This document shows positions 37,340 to 49,329 of a stretch of 64,000 bases of DNA, one piece after another. The stretch lies in NCBI RefSeq assembly GCF_900104895.1, contig NZ_LT629742.1, forward strand, positions 2,232,001 through 2,296,000. The letters run 5' to 3'. A model generated the notes under the pieces. It searched no databases. It was not told the origin of the DNA and saw only the letters and a list, made by a program, of their open reading frames with translations. A program made the translations under genes and the position numbers. How positions within the stretch are numbered: the first letter of the stretch is position 1; each line of letters starts with the position of its first letter. Source of the stretch: Microterricola viridarii. Its GTDB lineage: Bacteria; Actinomycetota; Actinomycetes; Actinomycetales; Microbacteriaceae.

Positions 37340-39820
37340 ATGACCCGCAACAGTTCGAACACCACAGGCACTGGTTCCGACTTCACCGAGCGCATCGAGG
37401 ACGTCGACGTCGCCACCGAGATGCAGGGCTCCTTCCTCGAGTACGCCTACTCGGTGATCTACTCGCGCGCCCTGCCCGACGCCCGCGACGGCCTGAAGCC
37501 CGTGCAGCGCCGCATCCTGTACCAGATGGCCGAGATGGGCCTGCGCCCGGACAAGGGCCACGTCAAGTCGGCCCGCGTCGTCGGCGAGGTGATGGGCAAG
37601 CTGCACCCGCACGGCGACACCGCCATCTACGACGCCCTGGTGCGCATGGCGCAGGCGTTCACCCTGCGCGTGCCGCTGGTGGACGGGCACGGCAACTTCG
37701 GCTCGCTGGATGACGGGCCAGCCGCGCCGCGCTACACCGAGGCCCGCCTGGCCGCCCCCGCGCTGGCCATGACGGAGGGCCTGGACGAGGACGTCGTCGA
37801 CTTCGTCCCCAACTACGACAACCAGTTCATGCAGCCGGACGTGCTGCCGGCCGCCTACCCGAACCTGCTCGTCAACGGCGCGAGCGGCATCGCCGTCGGC
37901 ATGGCCACGAACATGGCCCCGCACAACCTGATCGAGGTCATCGGCGCCGCCCGGCACCTGCTCGCCCACCCGAATGCCACGCTCGACGAGCTGATGGAGT
38001 TCGTGCCGGGCCCCGACCTGCCCACCGGCGGCACCATCGTCGGCCTGGCCGGCATCAAGGACGCCTACGCGACCGGCCGCGGCAGCTTCAAGACCCGCGC
38101 CCGGGTGAGCGTGGAGGCGATCACCGCCCGCAAGACCGGGCTCGTCGTGACCGAGCTGCCCTACCTCGTCGGCCCGGAGAAGGTCATCGAGAAGATCAAG
38201 GACGGCGTCAACTCCAAGAAGATCAGCGGCATCTCCGATGTCACCGACCTCACCGACCGCACCAACGGCCTGCGGCTGGTCATCGGCATCAAGACCGGCT
38301 TCAGCCCGGATGCCGTGCTGGAGCAGCTCTACCGGCTGACCCCGCTCGAGGACTCCTTCAACATCAACGCCGTCGCCCTCGTCGACGGCGGCCCGCAGAC
38401 GCTCGGCCTGCGCGAGCTCCTGCTGGTCTACGTGGACCACCGCATCAAGGTCGTCACGCGCCGCTCCGAGTACCGCCTCGCCCGCCGCCGCGAGCGGCTG
38501 CACCTGGTCGAGGGCCTGCTCGTGGCGATCCTCGACATCGACGAGGTCATCCAGGTCATCCGGGGCAGCGACGACACCGCGCAGGCCCGCACCCGCCTGA
38601 TGGACGTGTTCGAGCTCAGCCTGATCCAGACCGACTACATCCTCGAGCTGCAACTGCGCCGGCTCACCAAGTTCTCCCGGATCGAGCTGGAGGCCGAGGC
38701 CGACAAGCTCCGCGCCGAGATCGACGAGCTCGTCGCCCTGCTCGGCAGCAAGGCCGCCATCAAGGCGCTCGTCTCGCATGAACTGGCCGAGGTCGCGGAG
38801 CGCTTCGGCACCCCCCGGCGCACCCTGCTCACCGACGCCCGGCCGAGCATCGCCGGCGCGGCTGCCAAGCGCGCAGCCGCGATCCTCGAGGTCGCCGACG
38901 TGCCCTGCCGGGTGTTCCTCAGCACCACCGGCCGGATCGCGCGCGTCGACCTGCCCGTCGGCGAGGAGGGCCAGGCGAGCCTCACTCCCCCCGCCCGGCG
39001 CAGCAAGCACGACGCGATCCGCAGCTCCATCGACACGACGAGCCGCGCCGAGATCGGCGCCGTCACGAGCCTCGGCCGCGTCATCCGCTTCACACCCGTC
39101 GACCTGCCGATGCTGCCCCCGACCTCGGTGCAGCTGGCGGCCGGCGTGAAGATCGCCGACTACCTCTCTCTGCCGAACAAGGCGGAGAAGGTGCTGGCGC
39201 TCGTCTTGCTGGAGTCCGACCGCTCGATCGCGCTCGGCACCAAGCAGGGCATCGTCAAGCGGGTCGCCGTCGGCGCCTACCCGAACAAGCCGGACTTCGA
39301 GGTCATCGGGCTGAAGCCCAAGGACGAGGTCGTCGGCGCCGTGCAGGGCGGTGAGGACGACGAACTCGTCTTCATCACCTCCGACGCGCAGCTATTGCGC
39401 TTCGCCGCCTCCTCCGTGCGCCCGCAAGGCTGCCCGGCCGGCGGCATGGCCGGCATCAACCTGGGCGCGGGAGCGCACGTCATCGCCTTCACCAGCGTCG
39501 ACGCGGATGCCGCGGCCGAGGCCATCGTCGTCACCGTCGCCGCCGGCAGCGAGACCCTGCTCGGCATCGACCCCGGCAGCGCGAAGGTCAGCGACTTCTC
39601 GGAGTTCCCGGCGAAGGGGCGCGCCACCGGCGGAGTGCGCGCACAGCGCTTCCTCAAGGGCGAGGACCAGCTCACGCTCGGCTGGGTGGGCACGCCGCCC
39701 GCCCTGGCGGTCGGGCCGGACGGAGCCGCGCGGCCGCTCCCGGACGGCGGCTCCAAGCGCGACGCCTCCGGCGTGGCGGTGGACTCCGTGATCGGCTCCG
39801 TCGGCCAGCAGATCGGCTAG
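37340..39820 (+). CDS. parC: DNA topoisomerase IV subunit A
   Basis: An 826-residue type IIA topoisomerase breakage-reunion subunit. Active Tyr132 is in APRYTEARL; the quinolone-determining stretch [10 protein letters not shown] has Thr94 and Asp98 at the positions of GyrA Ser83 and Asp87. The C-terminal beta-pinwheel lacks a recognisable GyrA box (QRRGGKG), which favours ParC over GyrA. Start ATG 37340. The parE subunit is ~4 kb away, convergent, with a nuclease-like gene and a lipoprotein gene between them. Confidence 0.9.
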   Translation: MTRNSSNTTGTGSDFTERIEDVDVATEMQGSFLEYAYSVIYSRALPDARDGLKPVQRRILYQMAEMGLRPDKGHVKSARVVGEVMGKLHPHGDTAIYDALVRMAQAFTLRVPLVDGHGNFGSLDDGPAAPRYTEARLAAPALAMTEGLDEDVVDFVPNYDNQFMQPDVLPAAYPNLLVNGASGIAVGMATNMAPHNLIEVIGAARHLLAHPNATLDELMEFVPGPDLPTGGTIVGLAGIKDAYATGRGSFKTRARVSVEAITARKTGLVVTELPYLVGPEKVIEKIKDGVNSKKISGISDVTDLTDRTNGLRLVIGIKTGFSPDAVLEQLYRLTPLEDSFNINAVALVDGGPQTLGLRELLLVYVDHRIKVVTRRSEYRLARRRERLHLVEGLLVAILDIDEVIQVIRGSDDTAQARTRLMDVFELSLIQTDYILELQLRRLTKFSRIELEAEADKLRAEIDELVALLGSKAAIKALVSHELAEVAERFGTPRRTLLTDARPSIAGAAAKRAAAILEVADVPCRVFLSTTGRIARVDLPVGEEGQASLTPPARRSKHDAIRSSIDTTSRAEIGAVTSLGRVIRFTPVDLPMLPPTSVQLAAGVKIADYLSLPNKAEKVLALVLLESDRSIALGTKQGIVKRVAVGAYPNKPDFEVIGLKPKDEVVGAVQGGEDDELVFITSDAQLLRFAASSVRPQGCPAGGMAGINLGAGAHVIAFTSVDADAAAEAIVVTVAAGSETLLGIDPGSAKVSDFSEFPAKGRATGGVRAQRFLKGEDQLTLGWVGTPPALAVGPDGAARPLPDGGSKRDASGVAVDSVIGSVGQQIG

Positions 39821-39896
39821 GCGCCCGGCGCCCCGTCCGCGGCTCCGCGGTGCCGCAGCTCCGCGGTGCCGCGGCTGCCGCTGCCGCCGGGGCGCA

Positions 39897-39963
39897 CCCT
39901 GCGCCACTTCGTCGCCCTCCGCGCCCGCTCATGTGGCCCGGAGGACGACGAAGTGGCGCAGGG
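39897..39963. repeat. palindromic repeat, left copy
   Basis: An 18-bp perfect inverted repeat (39897-39914 with 39946-39963) plus an inner 6-bp stem (CCTCCG/CGGAGG) around a 17-base loop. The core unit, from TGCGCCACTTCGT to its complement, spans 61 bases (39900-39960). The copy at 41088-41148 has the same span and aligns without gaps; the flanks after the right arm are similar too. Confidence 0.85.
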
Positions 39964-40080
39964 CGAACGGGCCCAGGTCAGCGGCATGCTGTGTTCTCCA
40001 CACTGCGCGTCGGCCGCCCCGCTCTCCACAGCGCGCGGTTGCACCCGTTGCGGACTCCCGGCGGGGAGCAGAATCCAGCC

Positions 40081-41058
40081 ATGTCGAACCCATTTCCCAC
40101 AACCCCCGACGGTCTCGTGCTCAGTCGGGATGCGGAGGCGATCGGTCTCCGCGAGACGCTGCTCACCGCTCGGAACGCGGCGCGGCTGCTTCCGCTCCGT
40201 CGAGGCGTCTACGTCTCGGCCGAGCATGCCGCCGCGCTGAGCCCGCTCGCCGGCTACCGGGCGCTGACGCTCGCCGTCGGACTCCAACGCCGCGAGCCGG
40301 TGTTCGCCGGGTTCTCGGCCGCCGTGCTGTGGGGCCTGCCGGTCGTCGGCCCGGTGCCGGGTGAGGTCTACCTGCTGGCGAGGGGCGCCTCTGGTCGGCG
40401 GCGCAACGGCGTCGTCGAGTTCGCCCGTCGTGACGCCGTGAGGGTGGACGAGCAGGACGGGCTGCTGTTGACGACGCTGCCCGACACCCTGCTTGATGTT
40501 GCGCGCACCTTTCCGCTCACCACCGCGCTCGTGATGGTTGATGCGGCCCTGCGCGTCAACCGGTTCGACGCAGTGCCGCCCCGTGTCACGCCGGAGGAAC
40601 TTGTCGCCGCGTTCGAGCGCAGGCTGCCGTTCCCCGGAAGCGCCAGGGTCAGGGCAGTCTTCGACCGCGGCACGAGCCTCGCCGAGAGCCCGCTCGAAAC
40701 GGTCAGCCGCGTTCAGATCGAGGGGCTCGGCTTCCCCGCACCGGTGCTGCAGCACTCGGTGCGCCTCCCCCGCAGCGGACGCACCGTCTTCTTGGACATG
40801 GCGTGGCCGGAGCACGGCGTCTGGGGCGAGGCGGACGGCGACGGCAAGTACCTCGGAAACGCCGTGAGTGCGGGTGACCGACGCTCCCCAGCGAGCATCG
40901 TGCTCGACGAGAAGAAGCGCGAGAACGCGGTGCGCGCGACGACGCGGTGGACCCCAGCGCGCTGGGACTGGCCTGAGGCGAACCGGGCGCAGCTCCTGCG
41001 GGCGATCCTGCTGGAGGCGGGCCTGCCGGTCACCCGCCGCGCGCGCCGGCTGCGCTGA
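40081..41058 (+). CDS. AbiEi-like/PD-(D/E)XK nuclease-like protein
   Basis: A 325-residue protein resembling the actinobacterial group annotated as type IV toxin-antitoxin AbiEi-domain or DUF559-like proteins. The N-terminal ~90 residues look like a winged-helix domain (LLPLRRGVYV, then GFSAAVLWGLPV). The C-terminal part has a restriction-endonuclease-like pattern: Glu206 in ESPLE, Asp239 in FLDMAWPE, Glu250 and Lys256 in GEADGDGKY. I see no AbiEii toxin gene next to it. Both flanks carry copies of a 61-bp palindromic repeat. Function unknown; DNA cleavage or binding is inferred. Confidence 0.72.
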   Translation: MSNPFPTTPDGLVLSRDAEAIGLRETLLTARNAARLLPLRRGVYVSAEHAAALSPLAGYRALTLAVGLQRREPVFAGFSAAVLWGLPVVGPVPGEVYLLARGASGRRRNGVVEFARRDAVRVDEQDGLLLTTLPDTLLDVARTFPLTTALVMVDAALRVNRFDAVPPRVTPEELVAAFERRLPFPGSARVRAVFDRGTSLAESPLETVSRVQIEGLGFPAPVLQHSVRLPRSGRTVFLDMAWPEHGVWGEADGDGKYLGNAVSAGDRRSPASIVLDEKKRENAVRATTRWTPARWDWPEANRAQLLRAILLEAGLPVTRRARRLR

Positions 41059-41083
41059 CTGCACTGAGTGCGCTGAGCGGGAC

Positions 41084-41152
41084 GCGCTGCGCCACTTCGT
41101 GGGGCTGCGCGCCACCCTGTCTGGCGCGGAGGCCGACGAAGTGGCGCAGCGC
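41084..41152. repeat. palindromic repeat, right copy
   Basis: A 17-bp perfect inverted repeat (41084-41100 with 41136-41152) with the same arm core as the left copy. The 61-base unit is 41088-41148. The internal part differs by about a dozen substitutions, and an inner CGCGCC/GGCGCG stem replaces CCTCCG/CGGAGG, so pairing is kept while sequence changed. Confidence 0.85.
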
Positions 41153-41298
41153 GAGCGGGCGCGGGCGGGCGAGGGGCCGTCGGCACGCGCCGGGCGGCAC
41201 GGGCGACGTATGCTGGATGAGCTGCGACGACGGATCCTCCTGCCGTCGAACGCATCTCGGCGCAGGCCCGCGCCAGCCGAGATTGCCAGGAGCACAGC

Positions 41299-41778
41299 AT
41301 GATTCAGCGCACCACCGCGCGCGTGGCGGCCATCGCCGCCGCCGCCCTCGCCCTCACCCTCACCGGGTGCGCCCCGGCCACGGCGCCCGCACCGAGCGAG
41401 ACGCCCCGGGCCGCGGCAGCACCGACCGCGACACCGACAGAGACCCCGGGCACCGAGCCCGCCCCGAGCACGGACAGCGCCTGGCCGGCCGGCTGGACGG
41501 AGGAGCTGCCGCACCCGACGAGCGGCACCGTGCTGTACAGCCACACCGAGCGCGCCGCGCTCTACAAGATCGGGCTGGTCTCCACCCCCGAGGCGTTCGG
41601 CGCGCTCGTCACCGAGTTCGGCGCCGCGGGCTACGCAGACGAGGCCGGGCGAGACGACGAGGGCGACGAGCACGCCGAGGTGCACAACTTCACGAAGGAC
41701 GGCTGGCGCGTGATCCTCCGCGGTGTGAGCACCGGCGCCGGATTCGAGCTGCACTACCTCGCCAAGCAGGAGCGCTAG
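41299..41778 (+). CDS. putative lipoprotein
   Basis: A 159-residue protein with signal peptide and lipobox LTGC (Cys24), a Thr/Pro/Ala-rich linker of ~35 residues, and a small domain of about 95 residues with TSGTVLYSHTERAALYKIG and an acidic DDEGDEHAEVH stretch. I do not recognise it. ATG start. Convergent with parE. Confidence 0.7.
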   Translation: MIQRTTARVAAIAAAALALTLTGCAPATAPAPSETPRAAAAPTATPTETPGTEPAPSTDSAWPAGWTEELPHPTSGTVLYSHTERAALYKIGLVSTPEAFGALVTEFGAAGYADEAGRDDEGDEHAEVHNFTKDGWRVILRGVSTGAGFELHYLAKQER

Positions 41779-41809
41779 GCGGGAGCGCTAGCGCGAGCGC
41801 TGGCCGGCG

Positions 41810-43894
<2,085 letters not shown>

Positions 43895-44111
43895 GACAGC
43901 CAAGCCTAGTAACTCTTGGCCCGTCTGCCGTGCGCGAAACACGTCTCGACGCGGCGGGATCCGGCCCAGGTCACGACTTGGGCGTCAATGCCTACGCGGT
44001 GAGCGAAATAGCACCGCGTTTGGGCATGGACGGCCCCTCCGCGTGCTTACATGGAGTGTCAGCAGATGTTGTGCAGACACCATGCATATCGGTTCGATGG
44101 AGGAGGAGCCC

Positions 44112-44348
44112 ATGTCACAGATCACCAGCCCGAGCGGTGCGGTCGACGAGCTCGAGACCCCACACCAGCTGACGGCCCTCGACCGTTGCGACGCGTGTGG
44201 CGCACAGGCCTACATTCGCGTCGTGGTCTCGAGCGGCGAACTGCTGTTCTGCGCCCACCACGGGCGCAAGCACCAGGAGAAGCTCTCCGCGCTCGCGCAC
44301 AGCTGGCACGACGAGTCCAGCCGCCTGCTCGAGGACAACGCCCGCTAA
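44112..44348 (+). CDS. DUF7455-type small zinc-binding-like protein
   Basis: A 78-residue protein with ALDRCDACGAQAYIRV and LLFCAHHGRKHQEKL: Cys-x2-Cys and Cys-x-His-His likely bind one zinc. Found widely near sigA in Actinobacteria and annotated DUF7455. ATG 44112 has a strong GGAGGAGGAG upstream; an ATG 15 bases earlier is in frame but uses that site as coding. Function unknown. Confidence 0.82.
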   Translation: MSQITSPSGAVDELETPHQLTALDRCDACGAQAYIRVVVSSGELLFCAHHGRKHQEKLSALAHSWHDESSRLLEDNAR

Positions 44349-44380
44349 GACAGACCCAGCGCAGACAAACTCTGCGAGAG

Positions 44381-45130
44381 CTATTCGCTCTCAAGCCCGA
44401 GCCGCACCGCAATCTGATTGCGTGCGGCTCGTGCTATTTCATCGACGGATGCCGCGCGCTCCCCGCGCTGGTAGTCCAGCCCGGCCCGGCGGAACATGCG
44501 CCCGAGCAGCTCGTCGGCCAGGCCCGGGTTCTTCGCCAGGACCGGTCCGTGCAGGTGGGTGCCGAAGACGTCGCCCATGACGACGCCCTCCTGGCCGGAG
44601 CCGCGGCCGTTGCCGCTTCCGGAGAGCACCCGGCCGAGCGGGGACGCCTCGGCGTGGTTGTAGTCGCGGGCGTGGTTCTCGAAGCCGACCAGGCGGCCGA
44701 ACTTGCTCTTGACGACGAGGTCGTCCGTCACGCGGGACTCCCGCGGCACGGCGCGGCCCGGCAGGATGCCGATGCCCTCGATCGCGCGCACGGGGCCGCC
44801 GTTGGCCCCGGCGAGCTCGATGCCGTGGCTGAGCAGCTCCCAGCCGGTGCCGACCGCGAGGATCGGGACGCCCTCCGTGCCCCAGCGGCGCAGCTCCGAG
44901 AGGAGGGTGCGCAGCTTGTCGCGGGCGGCCTCGAGCTCGTTGTCGGAGCCGGAGCCGATGACGACGGCGTCGACGTGGTCGGGCAGCTCGCTGGCGTCCT
45001 CGACCGCGACGACGCGCGCGCTCACCCCGGCCCACTCAGCCCGGCGGGCCAGGACGCGGGCGTTCTCGGCGTCGCCGTTGCTGTTCAGCAGGCTGGGGAA
45101 GAGCGTGACAATGGTGAGCTCGTCGCTCAT
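44381..45130 (-). CDS. gatD: GatD-like glutamine amidotransferase subunit without catalytic Cys
   Basis: A 249-residue CobB/CobQ-type class I amidotransferase homologue, clearly GatD: VIGSGSDNE, GIGILPGRA, LVGFENHARDY and FGTHLHGPVLAKNP align well with Staphylococcus aureus GatD. In that enzyme Cys94 (ICGGYQ) and His189 hydrolyse glutamine to supply ammonia to MurT for amidating D-Glu in lipid II. Here the nucleophile elbow reads ILAVGTGWELL: residue 94 is Gly, the protein has no Cys at all, and only His194 remains. So glutaminase activity is not expected. It follows murT with a four-base overlap. Confidence 0.9.
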   Translation of the reverse strand: MSDELTIVTLFPSLLNSNGDAENARVLARRAEWAGVSARVVAVEDASELPDHVDAVVIGSGSDNELEAARDKLRTLLSELRRWGTEGVPILAVGTGWELLSHGIELAGANGGPVRAIEGIGILPGRAVPRESRVTDDLVVKSKFGRLVGFENHARDYNHAEASPLGRVLSGSGNGRGSGQEGVVMGDVFGTHLHGPVLAKNPGLADELLGRMFRRAGLDYQRGERAASVDEIARAARNQIAVRLGLESE

Positions 45131-46401
45131 TCGGGTGCCTCCACGGCGCTCAGCCCGAGGTGCGCGCGGGTGCGGCGCATCGAGTCGGCGGAAAAGATGA
45201 CGGTCTTGACGCCGCGCGACGGCTCCGGCATCGCCAGGAACTCGTCGACGGCCTTGCCGAGGTCGCGCTCGATGCGGCCGATCTGCACGTTGTCGTAGCT
45301 GAGCTGCAGGGCCAGCTCGTCGGCCTTGGAACCGGAGACGATGTCGACGCGGCCGAGGCCGGAGGTGTCAACCGGCCAGAAGTAGCTGGGGTCGCGCACG
45401 TCGGAGCCGACCGCGAACAGGATCTGCTCGGTGTCCGGGTCGAGGTGGTCGATGTTCAGCTGGAAGCTGGCCGGGTTCTGCACCAGGACGAACTCGACCG
45501 TCGTGCCGCGCACCTGCAGCGTCTCACCGCGCCCGAAGACGGGCGGGATGGAGCCGATGGTGGAGACGGCGATGGCCGGGTCAAAGCGGGTGCCCAGCAC
45601 GGCGCGGGCCGTGGCCAGCGCCGCGGCGGCGTCGACGGCGTAGTGGGTGCCGCGGGCGGGGAGGCGCACGGTGGTGACCGCTCCCCCGTCGATGGTCACC
45701 TCGGTGCTGCGCCCGGACACGGAGCGCACCAGCACACCGGCCTCTGACGGCATCCGCCTGGGCGTCATGGCGGCCAGGCCGAGCCCGCGCGGGTTCGCGT
45801 CGAGCACGTCGACGCTGACGCCGAAGCGGGGCGTGTCGACGGTGCCGCGGAGGCGGGTGACGATCTGCTCGAGGAAGGCGTCATCGGCGTTCACGACCAC
45901 GGCCTGGGTGGCGCGGAGGGCGATCTTCTCCAGCATCCCCGCGACCATCTCGGAGTCGTGGAAGCGGTCGATCTGGTCGACCATGACGTTGGTGAGCAGG
46001 ACCACCTTGGGCTTCAGCGCGTCGGCGATGAGGGCGCCGTGGCCCTCGTCCATCTCGAGCACGGCGATGTCGCCGGCGATCCTCCCGGTCAGGCTCGCCT
46101 CCTCCAACAGGGCCGACGTGAGGCCCTGCGAGATGTTGGCGGTCGACGGGTTCGTGAAGACCTTCTTGCCGTGGCCGCGCAGGGCGGCGACGAGCATCTT
46201 CGTCGTGGTCGACTTGCCGCTGGACCCGGTGACGATGACGAGTCCCTCCGGGAAGGAGTTCAGCGTCTCGGTCAGGAATCCGGGCGCGATCTTGTTGACG
46301 ACGAGCCCGGGCACGGCCGAGCCCCCGCCGGGCTTGCGCAGGCGCGCAAGGACCCGGACGCAGCGACCAATCAGGATCGCCGGGGCATAACGGAGTCCCA
46401 C
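45127..46401 (-). CDS. murT: MurT-like Mur ligase subunit with altered C-terminal motif
   Basis: A 424-residue Mur ligase homologue (central Mur domain plus DUF1727). ATP site GSSGKSTTTK (residues 59-68), EMDEGHG, LLTNVMVDQIDRF and NADDAF are intact, so ATP-dependent carboxylate activation looks possible. Two features of canonical MurT are lost: the Cys4 zinc ribbon (only Cys14 exists in the protein) and the acidic C-terminal motif, which I remember as DxSWxWDxDFE and which reads DPSYFWPVDTSG, with Pro343 at the Asp that completes the GatD triad. KNP is QNP (308-310). Next to gatD and sigA. Confidence 0.9.
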   Translation of the reverse strand: MGLRYAPAILIGRCVRVLARLRKPGGGSAVPGLVVNKIAPGFLTETLNSFPEGLVIVTGSSGKSTTTKMLVAALRGHGKKVFTNPSTANISQGLTSALLEEASLTGRIAGDIAVLEMDEGHGALIADALKPKVVLLTNVMVDQIDRFHDSEMVAGMLEKIALRATQAVVVNADDAFLEQIVTRLRGTVDTPRFGVSVDVLDANPRGLGLAAMTPRRMPSEAGVLVRSVSGRSTEVTIDGGAVTTVRLPARGTHYAVDAAAALATARAVLGTRFDPAIAVSTIGSIPPVFGRGETLQVRGTTVEFVLVQNPASFQLNIDHLDPDTEQILFAVGSDVRDPSYFWPVDTSGLGRVDIVSGSKADELALQLSYDNVQIGRIERDLGKAVDEFLAMPEPSRGVKTVIFSADSMRRTRAHLGLSAVEAPE

Positions 46402-46405
46402 CGGC

Positions 46406-47719
<1,314 letters not shown>

Positions 47720-47944
47720 TCGAGCACCTCTCAGACTGGCGAGCGACGGCACGCCCCGTCGGGGCAGCCATCTCTCGTTGTTGTTCCTCTCGGGGCGGAG
47801 CCACAAAAGGACATTACGAGGACCCATGTCAAGTCCTGGGCCGTCTCCCGAGCGCGAGCAAGGGAAACCCAAGTCAAGAACGGGTCCGTCTTTGATTATT
47901 GCACGGATTCGTGATCGCGGATGCCGCAGGCACCCGCTCCGGCG

Positions 47945-49276
47945 CTAGTGGCCCCGGCTGTGCCGCCACCGCCTGGACAGTGCAACCCAGATGGGGGCCA
48001 CTTCTATTCCCTCTTCGTGGCGCATCTGGCGCCGCGTGCGGCCCCGGGCGCGCAGCAGCATCACGACGCCGAAACCGATGACCGCGTACTGCACCACGAA
48101 GGCGATGCGGAAGGAATCCGCGGAGTAGAGGTCACTCGGCTCCCCCGCTGCCTGCCGCGCCTGGTCGAGCAGGTCCAGCACGGCTCCGATCAGGAAGATC
48201 ATCACGAAGCCGGCCGAGAAGCCGCCGATGTTCACGATCCCGTTCGCCGAGCCGAGGCTGCGCAGCGGGTTGAAGGTGCGGGCGAAGTCGAGTCCGATCA
48301 GCGAGCCCGGCCCGCCGATGCCGAGCACGACGACGAGAACGCAGATCACCCAGAACGGCGGCTCCCCCGGCCAGAGCAGCACGACGGTCCAGGCCACGGC
48401 GATGCCGAAGACGATGGCGAGCACGAGGGTGCTGCGCCGCAGCGGGAAGCGCGCGGTCAGGATCCCGATGATCGGCCCGGCCACCATGCCGGCACCGACC
48501 AGCACGAGCAGCATGGCGGCGGCCGTCTGCTCGCTGTAGCCGAGGCCGAAGACGAGGAAGGGGATCCCCCAGAACATGGTGAACACGGTGCCGGCCGACT
48601 GGGTCACGTAGTGCGACCAGAAGCCGAGCTGGGTGCCGGGGCGTTTCAGCGCGCCGCGCAGGTGCTTGATCGCGTCCGCCAGCGAGGAGGCGCGGTGCCC
48701 CTCCGGCGTGCCGGCCGGCCTGTCCCGCAGGGCGATGATGCCGAGCAGCAGGGCGAGCACCGAGACGGATGCCGCCGAGACGAACGCCGGGGTCCAGCCG
48801 AAGGTGTGCAGCACCCACGCGAGCGGGACGGCGGAGAGCACCTGGCCGAGCTGGCCGATGTTCCCGGCCCACTGGGAGAGCTGGGGCACGATCGGCCCGG
48901 CGAACCAGGAGCTGATCAACCGGATCAGGGAGATGAAGATGGCGGCGTCGCCCGCGCCCACCAGGATGCGTCCGACCACGGCCAGCGTGATGCTCGGCGC
49001 GAACGCCATGAACAGCTGGCCGGCCACCATCAGCGCCGTGCCGGCGAGCATGAGGGCACGCGGGCCGAAGCGGTCGATGAGCACGCCGACGGGGATCTGC
49101 ATGGCCGCGTAGACGAGGAGCTGCACCACGGCCAGGCTGGAGAGCGCGGCGGCGGAGCTGTCGAAGCGGTCTGCCGCCGCCACACCGGAGATGCCGAGCG
49201 AGGTGCGCTGCATGACGGCGACGAGATAGACAAAGGCGCCGACGCTGAAAATCAACCAGGCTCGACGAGAATTCAC
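47945..49276 (-). CDS. major facilitator superfamily transporter
   Basis: A 443-residue transporter with twelve hydrophobic helices. The first helix pair carries VYLVAVMQRTSLGISG and the loop 2-3 motif PVGVLIDRFGPRALML, the MFS motif A-like DRFGPR. No substrate signature recognised. ATG start. Downstream end overlaps no gene; the sigA promoter region lies beyond its stop. Confidence 0.86.
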   Translation of the reverse strand: MNSRRAWLIFSVGAFVYLVAVMQRTSLGISGVAAADRFDSSAAALSSLAVVQLLVYAAMQIPVGVLIDRFGPRALMLAGTALMVAGQLFMAFAPSITLAVVGRILVGAGDAAIFISLIRLISSWFAGPIVPQLSQWAGNIGQLGQVLSAVPLAWVLHTFGWTPAFVSAASVSVLALLLGIIALRDRPAGTPEGHRASSLADAIKHLRGALKRPGTQLGFWSHYVTQSAGTVFTMFWGIPFLVFGLGYSEQTAAAMLLVLVGAGMVAGPIIGILTARFPLRRSTLVLAIVFGIAVAWTVVLLWPGEPPFWVICVLVVVLGIGGPGSLIGLDFARTFNPLRSLGSANGIVNIGGFSAGFVMIFLIGAVLDLLDQARQAAGEPSDLYSADSFRIAFVVQYAVIGFGVVMLLRARGRTRRQMRHEEGIEVAPIWVALSRRWRHSRGH

Positions 49277-49329
49277 TGATCTAGCCTAACCAGCCCGGGG
49301 CGGCCTCCCGCGCCACCGGGCGCCGCGCG

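Noticed and set aside
37340..39820. Annotation as gyrase subunit A
   Set aside because: No GyrA box is seen in the C-terminal domain, and its partner subunit lies nearby beside sigA rather than in a dnaA-gyrB-gyrA cluster, so topoisomerase IV fits better.
40081..41058. Complete AbiE type IV toxin-antitoxin system
   Set aside because: Only the AbiEi-like protein is present. No AbiEii nucleotidyltransferase toxin lies beside it.
47811..47832. TTGACA with TAATGT upstream of sigA on the minus strand
   Set aside because: The spacer is only ten bases, too short for a sigma70-type promoter. I could not place the sigA promoter.
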